A DNA stretch of 22,284 nucleotides. Origin: Priapulus caudatus. Its lineage: Eukaryota > Priapulida > Priapulimorpha > Priapulimorphida > Priapulidae. The translations under genes and the position numbers were made by a program. Below are positions 9,620 through 20,023 of this stretch, piece by piece. The stretch lies in contig NW_014577133.1 of assembly GCF_000485595.1 (NCBI RefSeq), forward strand, positions 39,639 to 61,922. Reading direction: 5' to 3'. A model generated the notes under the pieces. It did no database searches and was not told where the DNA came from. It saw nothing but the letters and a program-made list of their open reading frames with translations. Numbering within the stretch: position 1 is the stretch's first letter; each line of letters opens with the position of its first letter.

Positions 9620-10829
9620 GTACGCGCACACATACGCACACCACACATTTTCATGGTAAACGTCTACTACGTTATCTAACATTAAAACTATCCACCTAAA
9701 CTCACGTAAGGTTCCTTTGACAAATGCTTTCTGGATAGAGTCTTTACTGTAAGTATATTATCACCGATTTTACCACACACACAGTGTGCACGCGAGTCTC
9801 CATGTCACCTATTTGATGCTATTATTTCGCGGTGAATTGTTTATAAATACGTATTACAAAGCAGAGTTTCTGTTAACCTCGTGTTTGAACTGCATTCCCT
9901 ATGCCAGCAGGTAAAGATGTCCCCACCCGACATCCAGGGACGGTGCCGCGGATTGCAGACGGCGCGTCTATCAACATGCGCCATCTTGTCGGTGAGCTCG
10001 CGTTCCAACTGGACCGCAGAATCGTAAACTACGTTTTCAACGTCGGCCACGTTTCACACGACGACGGGCGGCAGGCGCGTTTCTACGGCTACACAACCCG
10101 TAATATCGAGCAGATGATATCGAGCGAGGCGGCAATGCTGAAACAACACTGTCCCGAGGCGAACAAAGCGCGGCAGCAATGGTTGACATACAGGTACGCT
10201 GAGCCCGACACGGTGCCACGCCTCGTATCAAAGACCCCACAAACACATTTGTAATAGAGCCATAGTGCGGGTGTCGCACAAATGTCCCCCGCGGACTTTC
10301 CGCAGCGGCTACATTGCGGCCTTCTTTAAGCATATAATTATTGTACATTTACGTTTTATATATTTTTGTATAACCTTTAGGACGTACGTTGCAGTTTATT
10401 TAAACCGTGATAAACCGAAATGTTATTCTTTTTCACATTGAAAATTTCGTACTAGCCATACATATTGTAGATTGTATCCAGATAATATATAGATGCGGAT
10501 ATATATATATATATATATATATACAGAGACAAGTATTTTGTCACGAACTGTCCGTCGGTTGCAGGTACAACTACGTGTTGAGCAGTCTAGCAGCGCTGAG
10601 TTTCCGAGTGCCGTATCACCCGGAGTTTATCATCAGAACCATCAACAAATATGGCGTCTTCGCGACACCGCCGCCGCGTGACGTCAGAGCGCAGCTAGAA
10701 GACGCCGACCTGCTGACGAGACGCGTTGTCAACAGCGTCTGCGACTCTGAGAAACGTGACATTCTCATACTAGCAGACTGTCTACGTCTTATGTCTACAG
10801 ACGATGGCATGGCGATGTTTCTGTGGTAG
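8151..10829 (+). CDS. SPATC1L: Speriolin-like (SPATC1/SPATC1L family) protein
   Basis: Coding exons 8151-8409, 9911-10193 and 10565-10829 join with matching phases (split codons G|GT and AG|G) to a 268-residue protein. ATG 8151 is the first Met after an in-frame stop at 8136. Residues about 53-80 (LVSENANLKRRLIQLENRDAEL) form a leucine-zipper coiled coil like the speriolin N-terminus. Residues about 114-268 match the speriolin C-terminal domain: FQLDRRIVNYVF, RFYGYTTRNIEQMI, then HPEFIIRTINKYG, and the end LADCLRLMSTDDGMAMFLW. In vertebrates, speriolin is a testis/centrosome-associated protein that binds CDC20; SPATC1L is linked to the sperm head-tail junction. A germline cytoskeletal role here is inferred. 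The variable middle region of vertebrate proteins is nearly absent in this minimal model, though an extra exon may exist at 8816-8884. Introns are 1501 and 371 bp. Confidence 0.85.
8539..8585. repeat. (TA)n microsatellite in intron 1
   Basis: A TA run with one TTA interruption, lying just downstream of a partial copy of the TATCAGGAGTA arm seen in the palindromic mini-element. Confidence 0.9.
8816..8884 (+). other. Candidate cassette exon of the speriolin-like gene
   Basis: The acceptor TTTATTTTTTCCCAG (ending 8815) is the strongest in the intron. The following sequence is open in the frame imposed by exon 1 and encodes DAQNLYASSDAHLRGLSDIG, then GSL. A donor at CTAA|GTACAC makes the exon 69 nt, exactly 23 codons, so inclusion keeps the downstream frame. 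The alternative donor CTCCG|GTGAAG at 8901 is nearer consensus but would break the phase with exon 9911. If included, the protein would be 291 residues. This is inferred and transcripts are needed. Confidence 0.4.
9371..9447. repeat. (GT)n microsatellite in intron 1
   Basis: A perfect GT run of about 38 units, followed 130 bp later by a CA run, i.e. the inverted counterpart. Confidence 0.95.
9577..9614. repeat. (CA)n microsatellite in intron 1
   Basis: A perfect CA run of about 19 units. With the upstream GT run it forms an inverted pair able to fold back around the 9448-9576 segment. Confidence 0.95.
10499..10522. repeat. (TA)n microsatellite in intron 2
   Basis: A short perfect TA run about 40 bp before the intron 2 acceptor. 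Confidence 0.9.
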
Positions 10830-10942
10830 CCATATAGGAAACGCGTTGATATTGCGTATAGTCACTAGTTATGCATAGCGAATTGTGAATTTATTACTAC
10901 TATATCTGTCTTTTTTAGTTTGACGCTTGGTAACATTTCTTT

Positions 10943-10948
10943 AATAAA
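10943..10948 (+). promoter_or_regulatory. AATAAA polyadenylation signal, speriolin-like gene
   Basis: AATAAA lies 114 bp after the stop codon, in the order and distance expected of a 3' UTR. Confidence 0.65.
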
Positions 10949-11104
10949 ATAAACAGATCGTAAAATATAACTCACACTAAACTACTACAAATATTGATTC
11001 AATTATGACAAATACAATGTTCACGGAATAGTATTTAACTATGCAACAGACATCTACTTGCGTACTATAAGGTAAGAGGCACGGCGGCAGCATCAGTTTA
11101 CCCA

Positions 11105-11130
11105 GCTGCTGCTGCTGCTGCTGCTACTAC

Positions 11131-11178
<48 letters not shown>

Positions 11179-11186
11179 AGTTGTTG
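11105..11186. repeat. Compound (CTG)n(TTG)n trinucleotide repeat
   Basis: About seven CTG units run through CTACTACTG into about nineteen TTG units. Read on the minus strand it would encode Ser/Asn or Gln runs, but no gene context supports coding. Confidence 0.9.
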
Positions 11187-11504
11187 TAATATCTTTCCCT
11201 CTTCACATTGTCTTTCTCCACTGCTCTTATATTATTCCATGCACATACTCCGTACCGTATACAATGATTTTTCCTACCGCTGCCTTCCCGCCCACCCATT
11301 CCCTCTTTGTGCTATTTAAGGCTCCCTTTCTACCTACGTTCTACTTTTCATTACTTTGCGAAGACTTTCCTTATATGCGTTATAACGCAAATGTTTCCTA
11401 TTTGTAAACAATACAAATTTCGCACGCCTAAAATGTTACTGACGTGGGAGATCACTATATAGTAGACCTAGATGGCATCCGCAATAGCTTGATGAATTAA
11501 ATAG

Positions 11505-11522
11505 TAATTAGCGAGCTAATTA
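11505..11522. promoter_or_regulatory. Inverted pair of TAATTAGC homeodomain-type sites
   Basis: TAATTAGC and its perfect reverse complement GCTAATTA are separated by GA. TAATTA is the core bound by many homeodomain proteins. The site lies about 3.1 kb upstream of the first bHLH gene, so an enhancer role is only a suggestion. Confidence 0.3.
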
Positions 11523-11754
11523 GTGCACATCTGTTGCTTTTATCTCCGTGAATATGCACTGACAGTTAGTTACGCACCACGTGTACGTACGATCCTATCG
11601 TTTGCTCATTAGTTGGATATTTACACGCCATCCGACCGCCCACGTTTGCATCGTCTGAAGCAAGCGACCGACGCTAATGTGCTGATTCTGTATGCAGCCG
11701 AATTCCCGATGCGAGCTGAGGCGCGCGATACACGTTGTTGTCTTACCTGGGCGC

Positions 11755-11767
11755 TATAAAACAGGTG
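11755..11767 (+). promoter_or_regulatory. TATAAAA box abutting an E-box (CAGGTG)
   Basis: GCGCTATAAAACAGGTGGC is a textbook TATA box in GC-rich context, followed without a gap by the E-box CAGGTG (11762-11767). A start near 11785 would be expected, but no coding sequence that I recognise follows. It may serve a non-coding transcript or an upstream exon. Confidence 0.4.
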
Positions 11768-11919
11768 GCACTTTGCTCTGATGGGAGCAGGGTTTGTGTT
11801 GTTGATCGTTCACCAGCGTGGCGTGCTGCTTGTTCTTGTTGCTCACAAAGACTCGCGGTGCGGCGGTCATAGACCTGTCGCTAAGACGCACCTCGCTGAC
11901 TCATGCCGCCCCCCCCCAC

Positions 11920-12058
11920 ACGCAGATACACGCGCGTGCGCACTTGCACGCACACGCACGGGAGTACGCAGCATATAACTAGAATAAAAGTTGCGTGTGC
12001 GGTGGTATGCGCGTGCGCGTGCGCGTGGGTGCATGTGTACGTGCGCCCACGCACAAGC
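11920..12058. repeat. Alternating purine-pyrimidine (CACGCA / TGCGTG) cluster
   Basis: ACACGC/GCGTGC words on the left (about 11918-11966) and their inverted counterparts GCGTGCGCGTGCGCGTG on the right (about 12008-12030, extending to 12056) surround a short AT-richer centre. The sequence has Z-DNA potential and can fold back on itself. Reading frames through it are low-complexity and not credible as genes. Confidence 0.6.
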
Positions 12059-12189
12059 TATATAGACGAGGGTAAAAATAAGTTTGGGTTGAAAGTGAGG
12101 CGAAATAGAAATAGAAGCATTCATGTTTGAACACAGATTCCTTACTTCTTCTCTGCGACAATATTATATAATGTTTTAGTTAATGATCA

Positions 12190-12439
12190 GGTATCCCTTT
12201 CGCTCTCCCTCTATCAATCTTTGATCTCGCGCTCCCTTTCGTATTTTACGCTCTACCGCGCTAGCCCCCTCACTATCTCGTGCGCACGCGGTCTTTGTCT
12301 CTCTTTCCCTTTCTCTCTCTATCACTCTCTGTATGCTTATTTGTCTCTCCATATGTCGCCGTCTCTCTCTGTCTTTATGTGTGCGTGAGCATGTGTTTCT
12401 CTCGCTCTAGATGTCTCTTTTGCGCATTTTCTCTCCGCT

Positions 12440-12470
<31 letters not shown>

Positions 12471-12560
12471 GTCGCTCTCTCTCGTTCGCTCCCTCCTTCT
12501 CGCTCTTGCGCGCTCTCTCTTCCATTTTCCTACTCGCCCACCCTATCCACATCGCACGTA
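12190..12560. repeat. CT-rich low-complexity tract
   Basis: A polypyrimidine stretch with CTCTCT, CTCGCT and CTTTCT words. All frames yield Ser/Leu/Phe or Arg/Glu runs, which is the signature of simple repeat rather than coding sequence. Confidence 0.85.
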
Positions 12561-12599
12561 TAATCCATATTCTATTTCTCCTTTTACTATCTAGACAGG

Positions 12600-14225
12600 C
12601 CAGGTAACGCTATATAGTGTCGAGCCGTCGTCTATACCTTCTTGCTTGGTCACAGTCGCCGACGATCGGTTGACAACTACCTCGCCGGTGACATCGAGGC
12701 GCATCACGCGTGCCATCCGCCCACCTGCGCGTCTCTCTCGCCTCGCTTTACCACCTCTAGCCATCTCCTCCTACCCGCTATTCAGTCGCCTCCCTCGCCT
12801 GTTCGCCCCCCGACGGCGGATCAAATATGTAGACACATCTAGCCGTGTTGTTGTGTGGCGTTTGCTAGTGGGCTGGTGCTAGACCGCCGTGCTGCCGACG
12901 CACGTGCGCAAATGTATGCGTTTTCCAGAGCGGTAGTTAATACGGCCTGTTGGCTGCAGGCGGGGGATAATTTCACGCGTCGCCACGCGATTCAACGAGG
13001 CGGTGTGCGCTGAAAAACAAATGTATTTGAATACGATCCCTATACTTTCGAACGCGACATAAACGTTACGGTACGACCTGTTATTTAATACAACAAAGCG
13101 GACAAAACGGGACAAAGCCGTTAAGCTTCGATAGATGGATAATAGGTATGTCGGTGTGCGTATAGCAATGCCATATGGTTCCCGTTTCTAATTCCAGAGC
13201 AGCGACTGATCATTGAAGCGAATATTAATTAATTGTTTTAGAAAAGCTCCAAACAACGGATACTCTGACTTCAAATATAATTTACTTGTTATTAGACTGT
13301 GAAAAGTTATTTATCTCGTGCCAATTTTAGCAATTATGCGCATCTAAACAATAATAATATTAATAAAAATAATGATAATAATGATAAAATAGTAGTTTTT
13401 TCGTTATTTTAGGTGATACCACATGGGCAATATTTGGCACTGCCAACCGACGTTCTTTATTGTTTGTAGTTTAATAGTCCTTTAAAAGAAACGCAAGAAT
13501 AAAAAGTTTCTGATAAAAGGTGAATGATATACATGAGTAAAACGTAATACAACCCTCACATAATAGTAACATTAGTAACATAAATTGTTGTGTGATAATC
13601 GTACACATCGAGGTTGATCCTAAACCTCACGGGTAAGTACGTGTAACTATATATCATCAAACTTGTATAACGGGAATTTATATTACATGCGCTGAGCGAA
13701 CTAACGCAGCATTTATACGCTGTTATTTTCCCACTATATTACCGCCATGTTTTCACTCTCGCTCAAGAAACCTGTGATAATAACGGTAAGCGGTTCGTCT
13801 CTCTCACGCTCTGCCCATCGCGTCGCGTCGTCCCGTCTGCTTTCATTCATGAAAACAATGACACGTGCGCACGCGCGCGCGCGACAGCAGACGATGTTTG
13901 TGAAACTGCTCGCGCCGTCGCCGCATAGGTGCGTGCGCGGCGGTGATCGTTGGGCGAGCCAGCGTTGCGTAACCGACGCTTAACCTGTCTTTCCAGCCGA
14001 CGATGCGTCTGCATGTAAGCGCGCATTAAGTACGCGTGCGCGAGCGTCGCGAGTGTCGCACACACGGGGGGGAGGCGACGGTGTAATTTTACGATGGCGC
14101 GCTAATTTAGTGGCTGCTGCTCGCGCGCCGACAACGCCGACGCGTGGCAAGCCAGCGTCGCGCTATTGTCACAGCGATGACTACCCCTGTCGCTAACAGC
14201 CGACTCCGGCCGCGCCGCGACAACT
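12600..14225. other. Upstream region of first bHLH gene, no supported gene
   Basis: The sequence shifts from AT-rich (13.1-13.7 kb) to CpG-rich (from about 13.8 kb), with an alternating CG run at 13867-13882. A small ATG-led frame with a GTAAGC donor at about 13747-13785 was considered and not accepted. The CpG-rich end probably belongs to the promoter domain of the bHLH gene. Confidence 0.45.
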
Positions 14226-14310
14226 GCTTTTTAAATACCCACCCGAGAGCTATCGAGCATCAGAATAACTAAGACTCTTCGTCGCGTCTGCTTTACTATC
14301 TAGCGCCCCA

Positions 14311-14346
14311 TATAAATAGCCCGATGCCCGATGAATGCCGATCAGT
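14311..14346 (+). promoter_or_regulatory. Core promoter of first bHLH gene (TATAAATA + TCAGT)
   Basis: TATAAATA at 14311-14318 is followed by TCAGT at 14342-14346, an initiator-like sequence whose A lies 33 bp after the first T of the box, the expected TATA-to-start distance. The ATG follows about 258 bp later. A second, weaker pair (TTTAAATA at about 14230 and TCAG at 14260) has similar spacing and may be an alternative start. Confidence 0.5.
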
Positions 14347-14601
14347 GGACTGAGGACATCGGTAGCGTGGCCACGTCTCCGCGCGATTCCTCTATAGCAG
14401 AAACATCCTGGGGATCATTGTATTTATCTTCTAAGCAACCGATAGTAGCGCACCTACAGCGGCCACGGCTAGTAATTCGCGCTTGAAGCTCTCGGACCAA
14501 CTATATGTTAGGCTTCCGTCATTTATTTCACCGATCTCATAATCAGCATACGAGAGCGTGAATAACCGAGTGCGTGCAAAGCAGCCTACGACTTGAACGT
14601 G

Positions 14602-15627
14602 ATGATGAATCATCCGCAATTGTATTACGCCGGCGACATTACGCATTTCACCGAGCCTGAACTCGTGGCGACTCGATCCGATAACGTCAGCAGCAACTCC
14701 TCTTCATTCACGGAATATCCGGCGACGGCGATGTCGTCGGCAGCACCAACGTCGGCAGGAACAACAGCGACGACGACGGCGGTGGACGATAATGCCAGCT
14801 TCTGGGATCTGAGCAACTTTGACGCTTCGCTGCTGGAGCTGCTGACGACCGACAATAATATCGCTCATCACAAACCCCCGCAGGACGCCATCGTTGACAA
14901 CGCCGAATATCATGATCGCCCGAGAGAACAAAATGTCGCTCAGCTACCACTCGTATCGCAAATCGAATGCGGTTTAGACAGAATCGCCGTTCCTAACTGC
15001 GAAATCTCACAAGATGGCGACTACATGGCAGAAATATACAGCGAGGGCGACCGCGGCCAATTTCCTCCGACAACCTACAGCAGTACGACGCAGCCGCCGC
15101 AAGCGCACCAGGTGGCGTGGTGGACGGGAGACAGCAGCCGCGACGATAACCTCATTCCCTCTCATAATATCGCGCATCACGCGATGACGCGTCGCCAGCC
15201 GTCGGCCGTCGGCGGCACCTCGATGCCACCGCCACCGCTCGGCACCGCGCAGCAACGGCAGACGACGACACTGCGCGGCGGCGGGAAAACGAAACCGAAG
15301 CGACGACGCATGTCGACGCCGCTGCAGCGCACGGCGGCGAACGTTCGCGAACGCAAGCGCATGTTTTACGTCAACGACGCCTTCACGGCGCTCAAGCACC
15401 TCGTGCCGACGTTCTCCTACGAGAAGAAGAAGCTGTCGCGCATCGACACGATGCGACTCGCGATAACCTACATCAGCTTCATGAAGGGTCTGCTAACGCG
15501 ATGCGATTCTAATGCTTATTCGTCGTCGGCACGCGCGCCCCAACACCAGCAGCACGTGGAACCTGCCTTTATACAGGGAGGCATGCTAGAACTGTCTAAC
15601 AATAGGCCGCATGGAAGTCCTTATTAG
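14602..15627 (+). CDS. Fer3: Divergent Fer3/FERD3L-type bHLH transcription factor
   Basis: A single-exon frame of 341 residues from ATG 14602 (or the adjacent ATG 14605); an upstream in-frame stop lies at 14563. The bHLH occupies about residues 242-298: basic region [11 protein letters not shown], helix 1 [17 protein letters not shown], loop SYEKKK, helix 2 [21 protein letters not shown]. The Asn, Glu and Arg residues used for E-box contact are present. PTFSYEK..LSRI.T.RLAI.YI.FM is characteristic of the Fer3/Nato3 group of PTF1-related neural and midgut bHLH factors, which act as heterodimers with E proteins. It departs from the family at several usually fixed positions (V and D in FYVND, D in SRID, M in TMRL) and has one extra Lys in the loop, from a GAG AAG AAG AAG codon run. 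The Ser/Thr-rich N-terminal half carries FWDLSNFD (residues 67-74) and WW (173-174), both shared with the second gene. It is longer than vertebrate FERD3L, which is about half this size. Confidence 0.9.
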   Translation: MMNHPQLYYAGDITHFTEPELVATRSDNVSSNSSSFTEYPATAMSSAAPTSAGTTATTTAVDDNASFWDLSNFDASLLELLTTDNNIAHHKPPQDAIVDNAEYHDRPREQNVAQLPLVSQIECGLDRIAVPNCEISQDGDYMAEIYSEGDRGQFPPTTYSSTTQPPQAHQVAWWTGDSSRDDNLIPSHNIAHHAMTRRQPSAVGGTSMPPPPLGTAQQRQTTTLRGGGKTKPKRRRMSTPLQRTAANVRERKRMFYVNDAFTALKHLVPTFSYEKKKLSRIDTMRLAITYISFMKGLLTRCDSNAYSSSARAPQHQQHVEPAFIQGGMLELSNNRPHGSPY

Positions 15628-15883
15628 AACGAACAATATTTAACCGCATGCGAAACACAGTCATCTCGGTTCGCTGACAGCTGCAGATGCCTGGGTCAGC
15701 TAATATGATCGTGTGTTGGGGATATTTATAGGTGCATGAAAGTTTAAGGAAAATCTATGCGAAATGTGCAGTCAGGTGGTTATTATTTACAATCTCATTG
15801 TTTGAGTTACAGTTATTTATTATCTTGTCATGACATTGCAATTTAAATGTGTCATACAACGTTATGTTATTCGTAGTCGATAC

Positions 15884-15889
15884 ATTAAA
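15884..15889 (+). promoter_or_regulatory. ATTAAA polyadenylation signal, first bHLH gene
   Basis: ATTAAA, the commonest variant signal, lies 257 bp after the stop in AT-rich sequence. No AATAAA occurs nearby. Confidence 0.4.
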
Positions 15890-17035
15890 TGTAGCACATT
15901 ATTGATTTTACATACAATCATATATCCTTGTAACATTATAATATATTATGAAATATAATATTGAAGCAAATTTCATTCATTCTCAAGTATATTTTTGTAT
16001 ATGTTACGCAGTTTCGTGACTTCAGGTAATTGTTTCACTAATTAATCCTTCCGGGACGCGTGTAATATTGTAGTGTTAATCAATCGTCCAATTGAATTTA
16101 CTTGCGTAATACCAAGTCCTCGTTTCGTGTACTTCGGTTCTCCACACCCACCCAATCCACACCACGGCATCTTTCCCCCTCCCACCTCCCCTTTTACACT
16201 CTTTCACAACTTCTTATTTTGTTCTTCCACTCTCTATTTTTTTAACAATTTTATTTATTATTTCTCACCCCTCTTTCCTACTCTTTCTCATCCATTACAT
16301 CTCTCTATCTTTATCTCTCTCTATTTCTATCTCTCTCTCGCTCTCTCGCTCTCTCGCTCTCTCGCTCTCATGCGCTTCCTCTCTCTATCACGGTATTATC
16401 GCTCAATATATATTTATCTATTATCGCCACTCCCTTATTCGCTCTCATACGCAAACTCGCCAATGCCAGTTTCACCAGTTACACTATCTGCATTTATATT
16501 ACTTCATATCTAGTAGCGCCCAGTATCTATAGTACGTTTAATTATGGCAACGCTATCTATTACATCGCTCTATTTCATTCGCACCAATCATGATTATCTT
16601 TACGTTCTTGAAGCTCCAGTGAGACTTAACTGTAAATGCGCATCACGTGTACATGCAAAGAAACCACTATGCCGCGACGCGCAACGGAAATGAGCGACGA
16701 AAACGCAAGACAACTAATCAGACGAGTTGCAAACATGTTTACTATACGGATGCAGTGTAAAATTAACGCGCATGGACCAGGGGGCACGTGCCAACGAGTC
16801 GTTATCATCGCGAAGCGTGTATAGGCATGGGCGGCTATGACACCATTACTGCGGCTAGACCCAGTCACCAGATGCTGCCACAAGTAATTATAATGACATA
16901 TCGCAACAATTACTATATATAGTGCGCGCAGCGTCCTTAGCGCGGTGACCACGCGTGTTAACACGTGCAAATGCATCACGAAGGCAAGGTAGCAATTTAG
17001 TTAGTTATAGAGTTCGCATTATTCACCCTATGTGT
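15890..17035. other. Intergenic between bHLH genes, CT-rich tract inside
   Basis: 16141-16376 is pyrimidine-rich and ends in four or five CTCTCTCG octamers (about 16333-16368). The rest has no gene that I can support. Confidence 0.55.
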
Positions 17036-17265
<230 letters not shown>

Positions 17266-17269
<4 letters not shown>

Positions 17270-17993
17270 TGCTCACACCATTTCTGACATTATGCAGTTT
17301 ACTGTATCACAAATATATATTAGCTGACACTGTTTCTAGAATGCACACGCCAAGATCTATATGTACTATCGTACTAGAAAACAATTGCGTTCGTTATAAT
17401 TAATAATATAATTAACGCACACAGATAACTATAAACAAATCGTAATGTTACTCAGTGACTTTTAAGTATATTAGTTGCATTCCTACTTTATATAGTTTAT
17501 CGGTTGTGAAGTAAATGGCAACCCGCGTGGTAAACTAGAGGTTGAAACGAGGTTGCATGACTATCTGCGTGAAGAAAGTCGTTATTCGATGGAAATATTA
17601 TTCATGTATACATTACGGGGTAGAAATATGGTAATAATACTTGGTCACAGATGGTCGGCTCGTGATTGTTGGATGATCAGGTAGCTTCGCTGTTCAGTAT
17701 GCTGTGTCTCTGCATTTGTCTGTCAACCTGCCTTCGTGTTATGCAGGGAAGTGACCCTGTTATCTTACGAGAGTGCGGTAGACTGATGGTGGCCCATTTG
17801 ATACAGATGATACCTGAACATTGGTGTTGGCTTGGTGTTGGTGGTTGGCCTGACGCCGACTGGTGTTGGTAGTATTTTATTGGAAAGAACAATGTTTGAA
17901 ATGTAAAATACGAAGGATGCTGGGACTAACAATCGTGATTGTGTAATTACCGGCTACTGCACACATCTATATAATATATAGATTTTTAACGAA
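17266..17993. other. Intergenic, no supported gene
   Basis: An open frame at about 17666-17872 reads through TGGTGTTGG-type repeats and has no recognisable motif. A TATATAA-like run occurs at 17968-17978, too far from the next ATG to assign. Confidence 0.45.
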
Positions 17994-18099
17994 AGAGATA
18001 GAAGGATGGCGTAAAAGAGAGAAGGAGACAAAGAAAGAGAGAAGAAGAAGACAAAGAAAGAGATAACGAGGGGTAGAACGCACCGAGAGAATCAAAGAA

Positions 18100-18139
<40 letters not shown>

Positions 18140-18154
18140 TGTAAAAGAAAGAGA
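17994..18154. repeat. GA-rich leader region of second bHLH gene
   Basis: A purine-rich tract with a pure GA core at about 18103-18138, ending 180 bp before the ATG of the second bHLH gene. It could lie in its 5' UTR or promoter; GAGA-factor-type binding is possible but unproven. Confidence 0.7.
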
Positions 18155-18333
18155 GACCCGGGGTAAGACGTGAACTGTCAAAGCCAGAAGACGACCTTTC
18201 AACTTTTACTGAACATCGCAGTAGCCGGCTCAGGGGACGCAAGCTGCCTCGCGTAGATAGCCGAGCGATTGTCACGAGCGCCTCAACCTGTTCGCTAACC
18301 AAGCACGACGCCGGTGAAGCAGCCACCGCAAAG

Positions 18334-19308
18334 ATGGACGCCGACGCTATGCTAGACGGCGACGCCTCTTCCTCTTACGCGACTTCCTCTAGTAGCACGG
18401 AGACGACGACGTATCAGGACGCTACGGGCGACTCGCAGTCGCCGACAGATGGAGCCACTGCGCTCGACGACGACCAGCGACACTTCTGGGACCTGAGCAA
18501 CATTGACGTGACGCCCCTGGGGACGAAATCGTGCAGCGCGACGTCGGCAGCCGCCGCCGACATCATAATGGACCCTGATGAGTATGCGTTCGGTGGCCAG
18601 AGCCTGCAGGAGGCGGTCGGCGAGGCAGGGGCGTACTATGAGAACATGTATAGCAGCATCAACGAGCCGAGCTTGGCGATGACTCAACAGCAGCATCAGC
18701 AGCAGCAACAACAACAACAGCAGCAACAGCAGCAGCAGCAACAACAACATCAACAACAGCAGCAACAGCAGCTGCAACAGCGTCAACAGCCGCCGCCGCC
18801 GCTGTCGCAGCAGGATTGGTGGCCGAGCGACGCAGGAGAGGACGGCACACTCACCCCTCACGCGATGCTACCGCCCCTGGTGAGAAGCAACGAACTCCTC
18901 TCGACCGGCATCCCGCGGACACGACTTACTGCGCATGCGCCGATGGTATCGACGGTGGCGCCGTACACTCGCGGCCATATTAACTGCCAACAATCCGGCA
19001 TCACGACGAAAAAACCGAACAAACCGAAACGGAAGCGAGTGACGACGTTCGGCCAGCGGAAGGCGGCCAACGTGAGAGAGCGCCGGCGCATGTTCAGTCT
19101 CAACGAAGCGTTCGACGCGCTGCGAAAGAAAGTGCCGACGTTCTCCTACGAAAAGCGCCTCTCGCGCATAGAGACGCTGCGGCTGGCGATACTGTACATG
19201 GACTTCATGAAAGACGTGCTGGTGAACTGCGACGCCAATGTGCTGGTGATGAATCGGCCCGTCGTGCCGTCGCAATCCTACATGCCGGCAACGTATCATC
19301 ACTGCTGA
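18334..19308 (+). CDS. Fer3: Canonical Fer3/FERD3L-type bHLH transcription factor
   Basis: A single-exon frame of 324 residues. ATG 18334 has a strong context (GCAAAGATGG). The bHLH is at about residues 243-297: [54 protein letters not shown], preceded by [12 protein letters not shown]. This agrees with FERD3L/Fer3 at nearly every family-diagnostic position, including the RKR lead-in and the C at the end (VNC). The N-terminal half contains FWDLSNID (51-58), a Gln/His tract (118-152) and a DWWPSD motif (161-166). Known family members act in floor-plate and dopaminergic neurogenesis in vertebrates and in gut or neural cells in flies, and bind E-boxes. With its neighbour it forms a direct tandem pair 2.7 kb apart. 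No introns and no clear polyadenylation signal were seen. Confidence 0.93.
   Translation: MDADAMLDGDASSSYATSSSSTETTTYQDATGDSQSPTDGATALDDDQRHFWDLSNIDVTPLGTKSCSATSAAAADIIMDPDEYAFGGQSLQEAVGEAGAYYENMYSSINEPSLAMTQQQHQQQQQQQQQQQQQQQQQHQQQQQQQLQQRQQPPPPLSQQDWWPSDAGEDGTLTPHAMLPPLVRSNELLSTGIPRTRLTAHAPMVSTVAPYTRGHINCQQSGITTKKPNKPKRKRVTTFGQRKAANVRERRRMFSLNEAFDALRKKVPTFSYEKRLSRIETLRLAILYMDFMKDVLVNCDANVLVMNRPVVPSQSYMPATYHHC
18685..18789 (+). repeat. Polyglutamine tract (CAG/CAA) in second bHLH gene
   Basis: About 30 Gln codons, mixed CAG and CAA with a few His, Leu and Arg codons, span residues 118-152. It is absent from the first bHLH gene and likely varies in length between individuals. Confidence 0.9.
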
Positions 19309-19415
19309 AGCGAATGGCGCTGTCGTCGGCGAACCTGGAGGTTCATAACTCATGGTGGTGACTCGGCTGGAATGCTGGCGAATTTTTAACGTTTATGCGA
19401 AATCGTAATCAACTA

Positions 19416-19432
19416 TTATATATATATATATA

Positions 19433-19492
<60 letters not shown>
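19416..19492. repeat. (TA)n microsatellite downstream of second bHLH gene
   Basis: A TA run of about 75 bp with one interruption (AATATGT) near 19433. Confidence 0.9.
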
Positions 19493-19793
19493 CCATTCAT
19501 CAATTGGGGGTGTCGTCCATATATCTTTCCAACCATATCAGTGTGTTCCTTACGAAGCTGTAATCTGTATAGAGCTGTTCCTTATCATTTGATTCAATAC
19601 ATAATGGAACCTAAAATTCATAAAATTATTGAATTGCAAAATGTTCCATGTGTTGTTAGTCCGACTGGATATGTGTTTTTATGCTAAGTAATAATCTGCA
19701 TATGCCCACAGTCTTACTCGGATTTCGCTCCATTAATATCACCAAGACCAAGACCAAGAAACCTGCTACGTACATTTATCGTAGGGGGCAGCA
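19493..19793. other. Intergenic, no supported gene
   Basis: Unique AT-rich sequence between the TA run and the duplicated segment. No reading frame or structural feature is evident. Confidence 0.5.
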
Positions 19794-20021
19794 CAGTCAC
19801 AGTGGCCGGCAGTGGTCGCGATCGATACACTAACCTCGTAGTACAATCCAGTAATCTTCTTAGACCTCTATAGTATCACTAGTACGAGGAGAACTTTAAC
19901 ATGTTAACAAGAACTATTAATACATGTATTTTTAGCTCTTGATGTTAGTCTACTCTTAATAGTATCTATAGATTTCTTATATTTGCGAAAGCCAATAATG
20001 CAAACATGTAAGCGATTTCAC
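19794..20021 (+). repeat. Duplicated 228-bp segment, copy 1
   Basis: The segment from CAGTCACAGTGGCCGGCAGT to GATTTCAC recurs at 21775-22021 in the same orientation. Both copies run into CT-rich sequence on their right side. Confidence 0.9.
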
Positions 20022-20023
20022 AA

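Larger units (their letters stand above)
10949..11750. other. Intergenic, no supported gene
   Basis: AT-rich sequence apart from the trinucleotide repeat. The only structured item is a TAATTA palindrome at 11505-11522. Confidence 0.5.

Noticed and set aside
11093-11299. Minus-strand frame with Asn and Ser runs
   Set aside because: It is the reading of a CTG/TTG trinucleotide repeat, with no conserved sequence around it.
13747-13785. ATG in good context followed by 13 codons and a GTAAGC donor, possible first exon
   Set aside because: Too short to judge; no downstream exon in matching phase that I recognise before the bHLH gene, which has its own promoter.
14593-14601. TTG as start of the first bHLH frame
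   Set aside because: Non-AUG initiation is not needed: two adjacent ATG codons follow at 14602 and 14605 and there is an in-frame stop upstream.
17666-17872. 68-codon plus-strand frame with a hydrophobic start
   Set aside because: Ends in a TGGTGTTGG repeat, lacks any recognisable motif and has no promoter or splice context.
18352-18861. Long minus-strand frame opposite the second bHLH gene
   Set aside because: It is the antisense shadow of the Gln tract (Leu-rich) and has no independent support.
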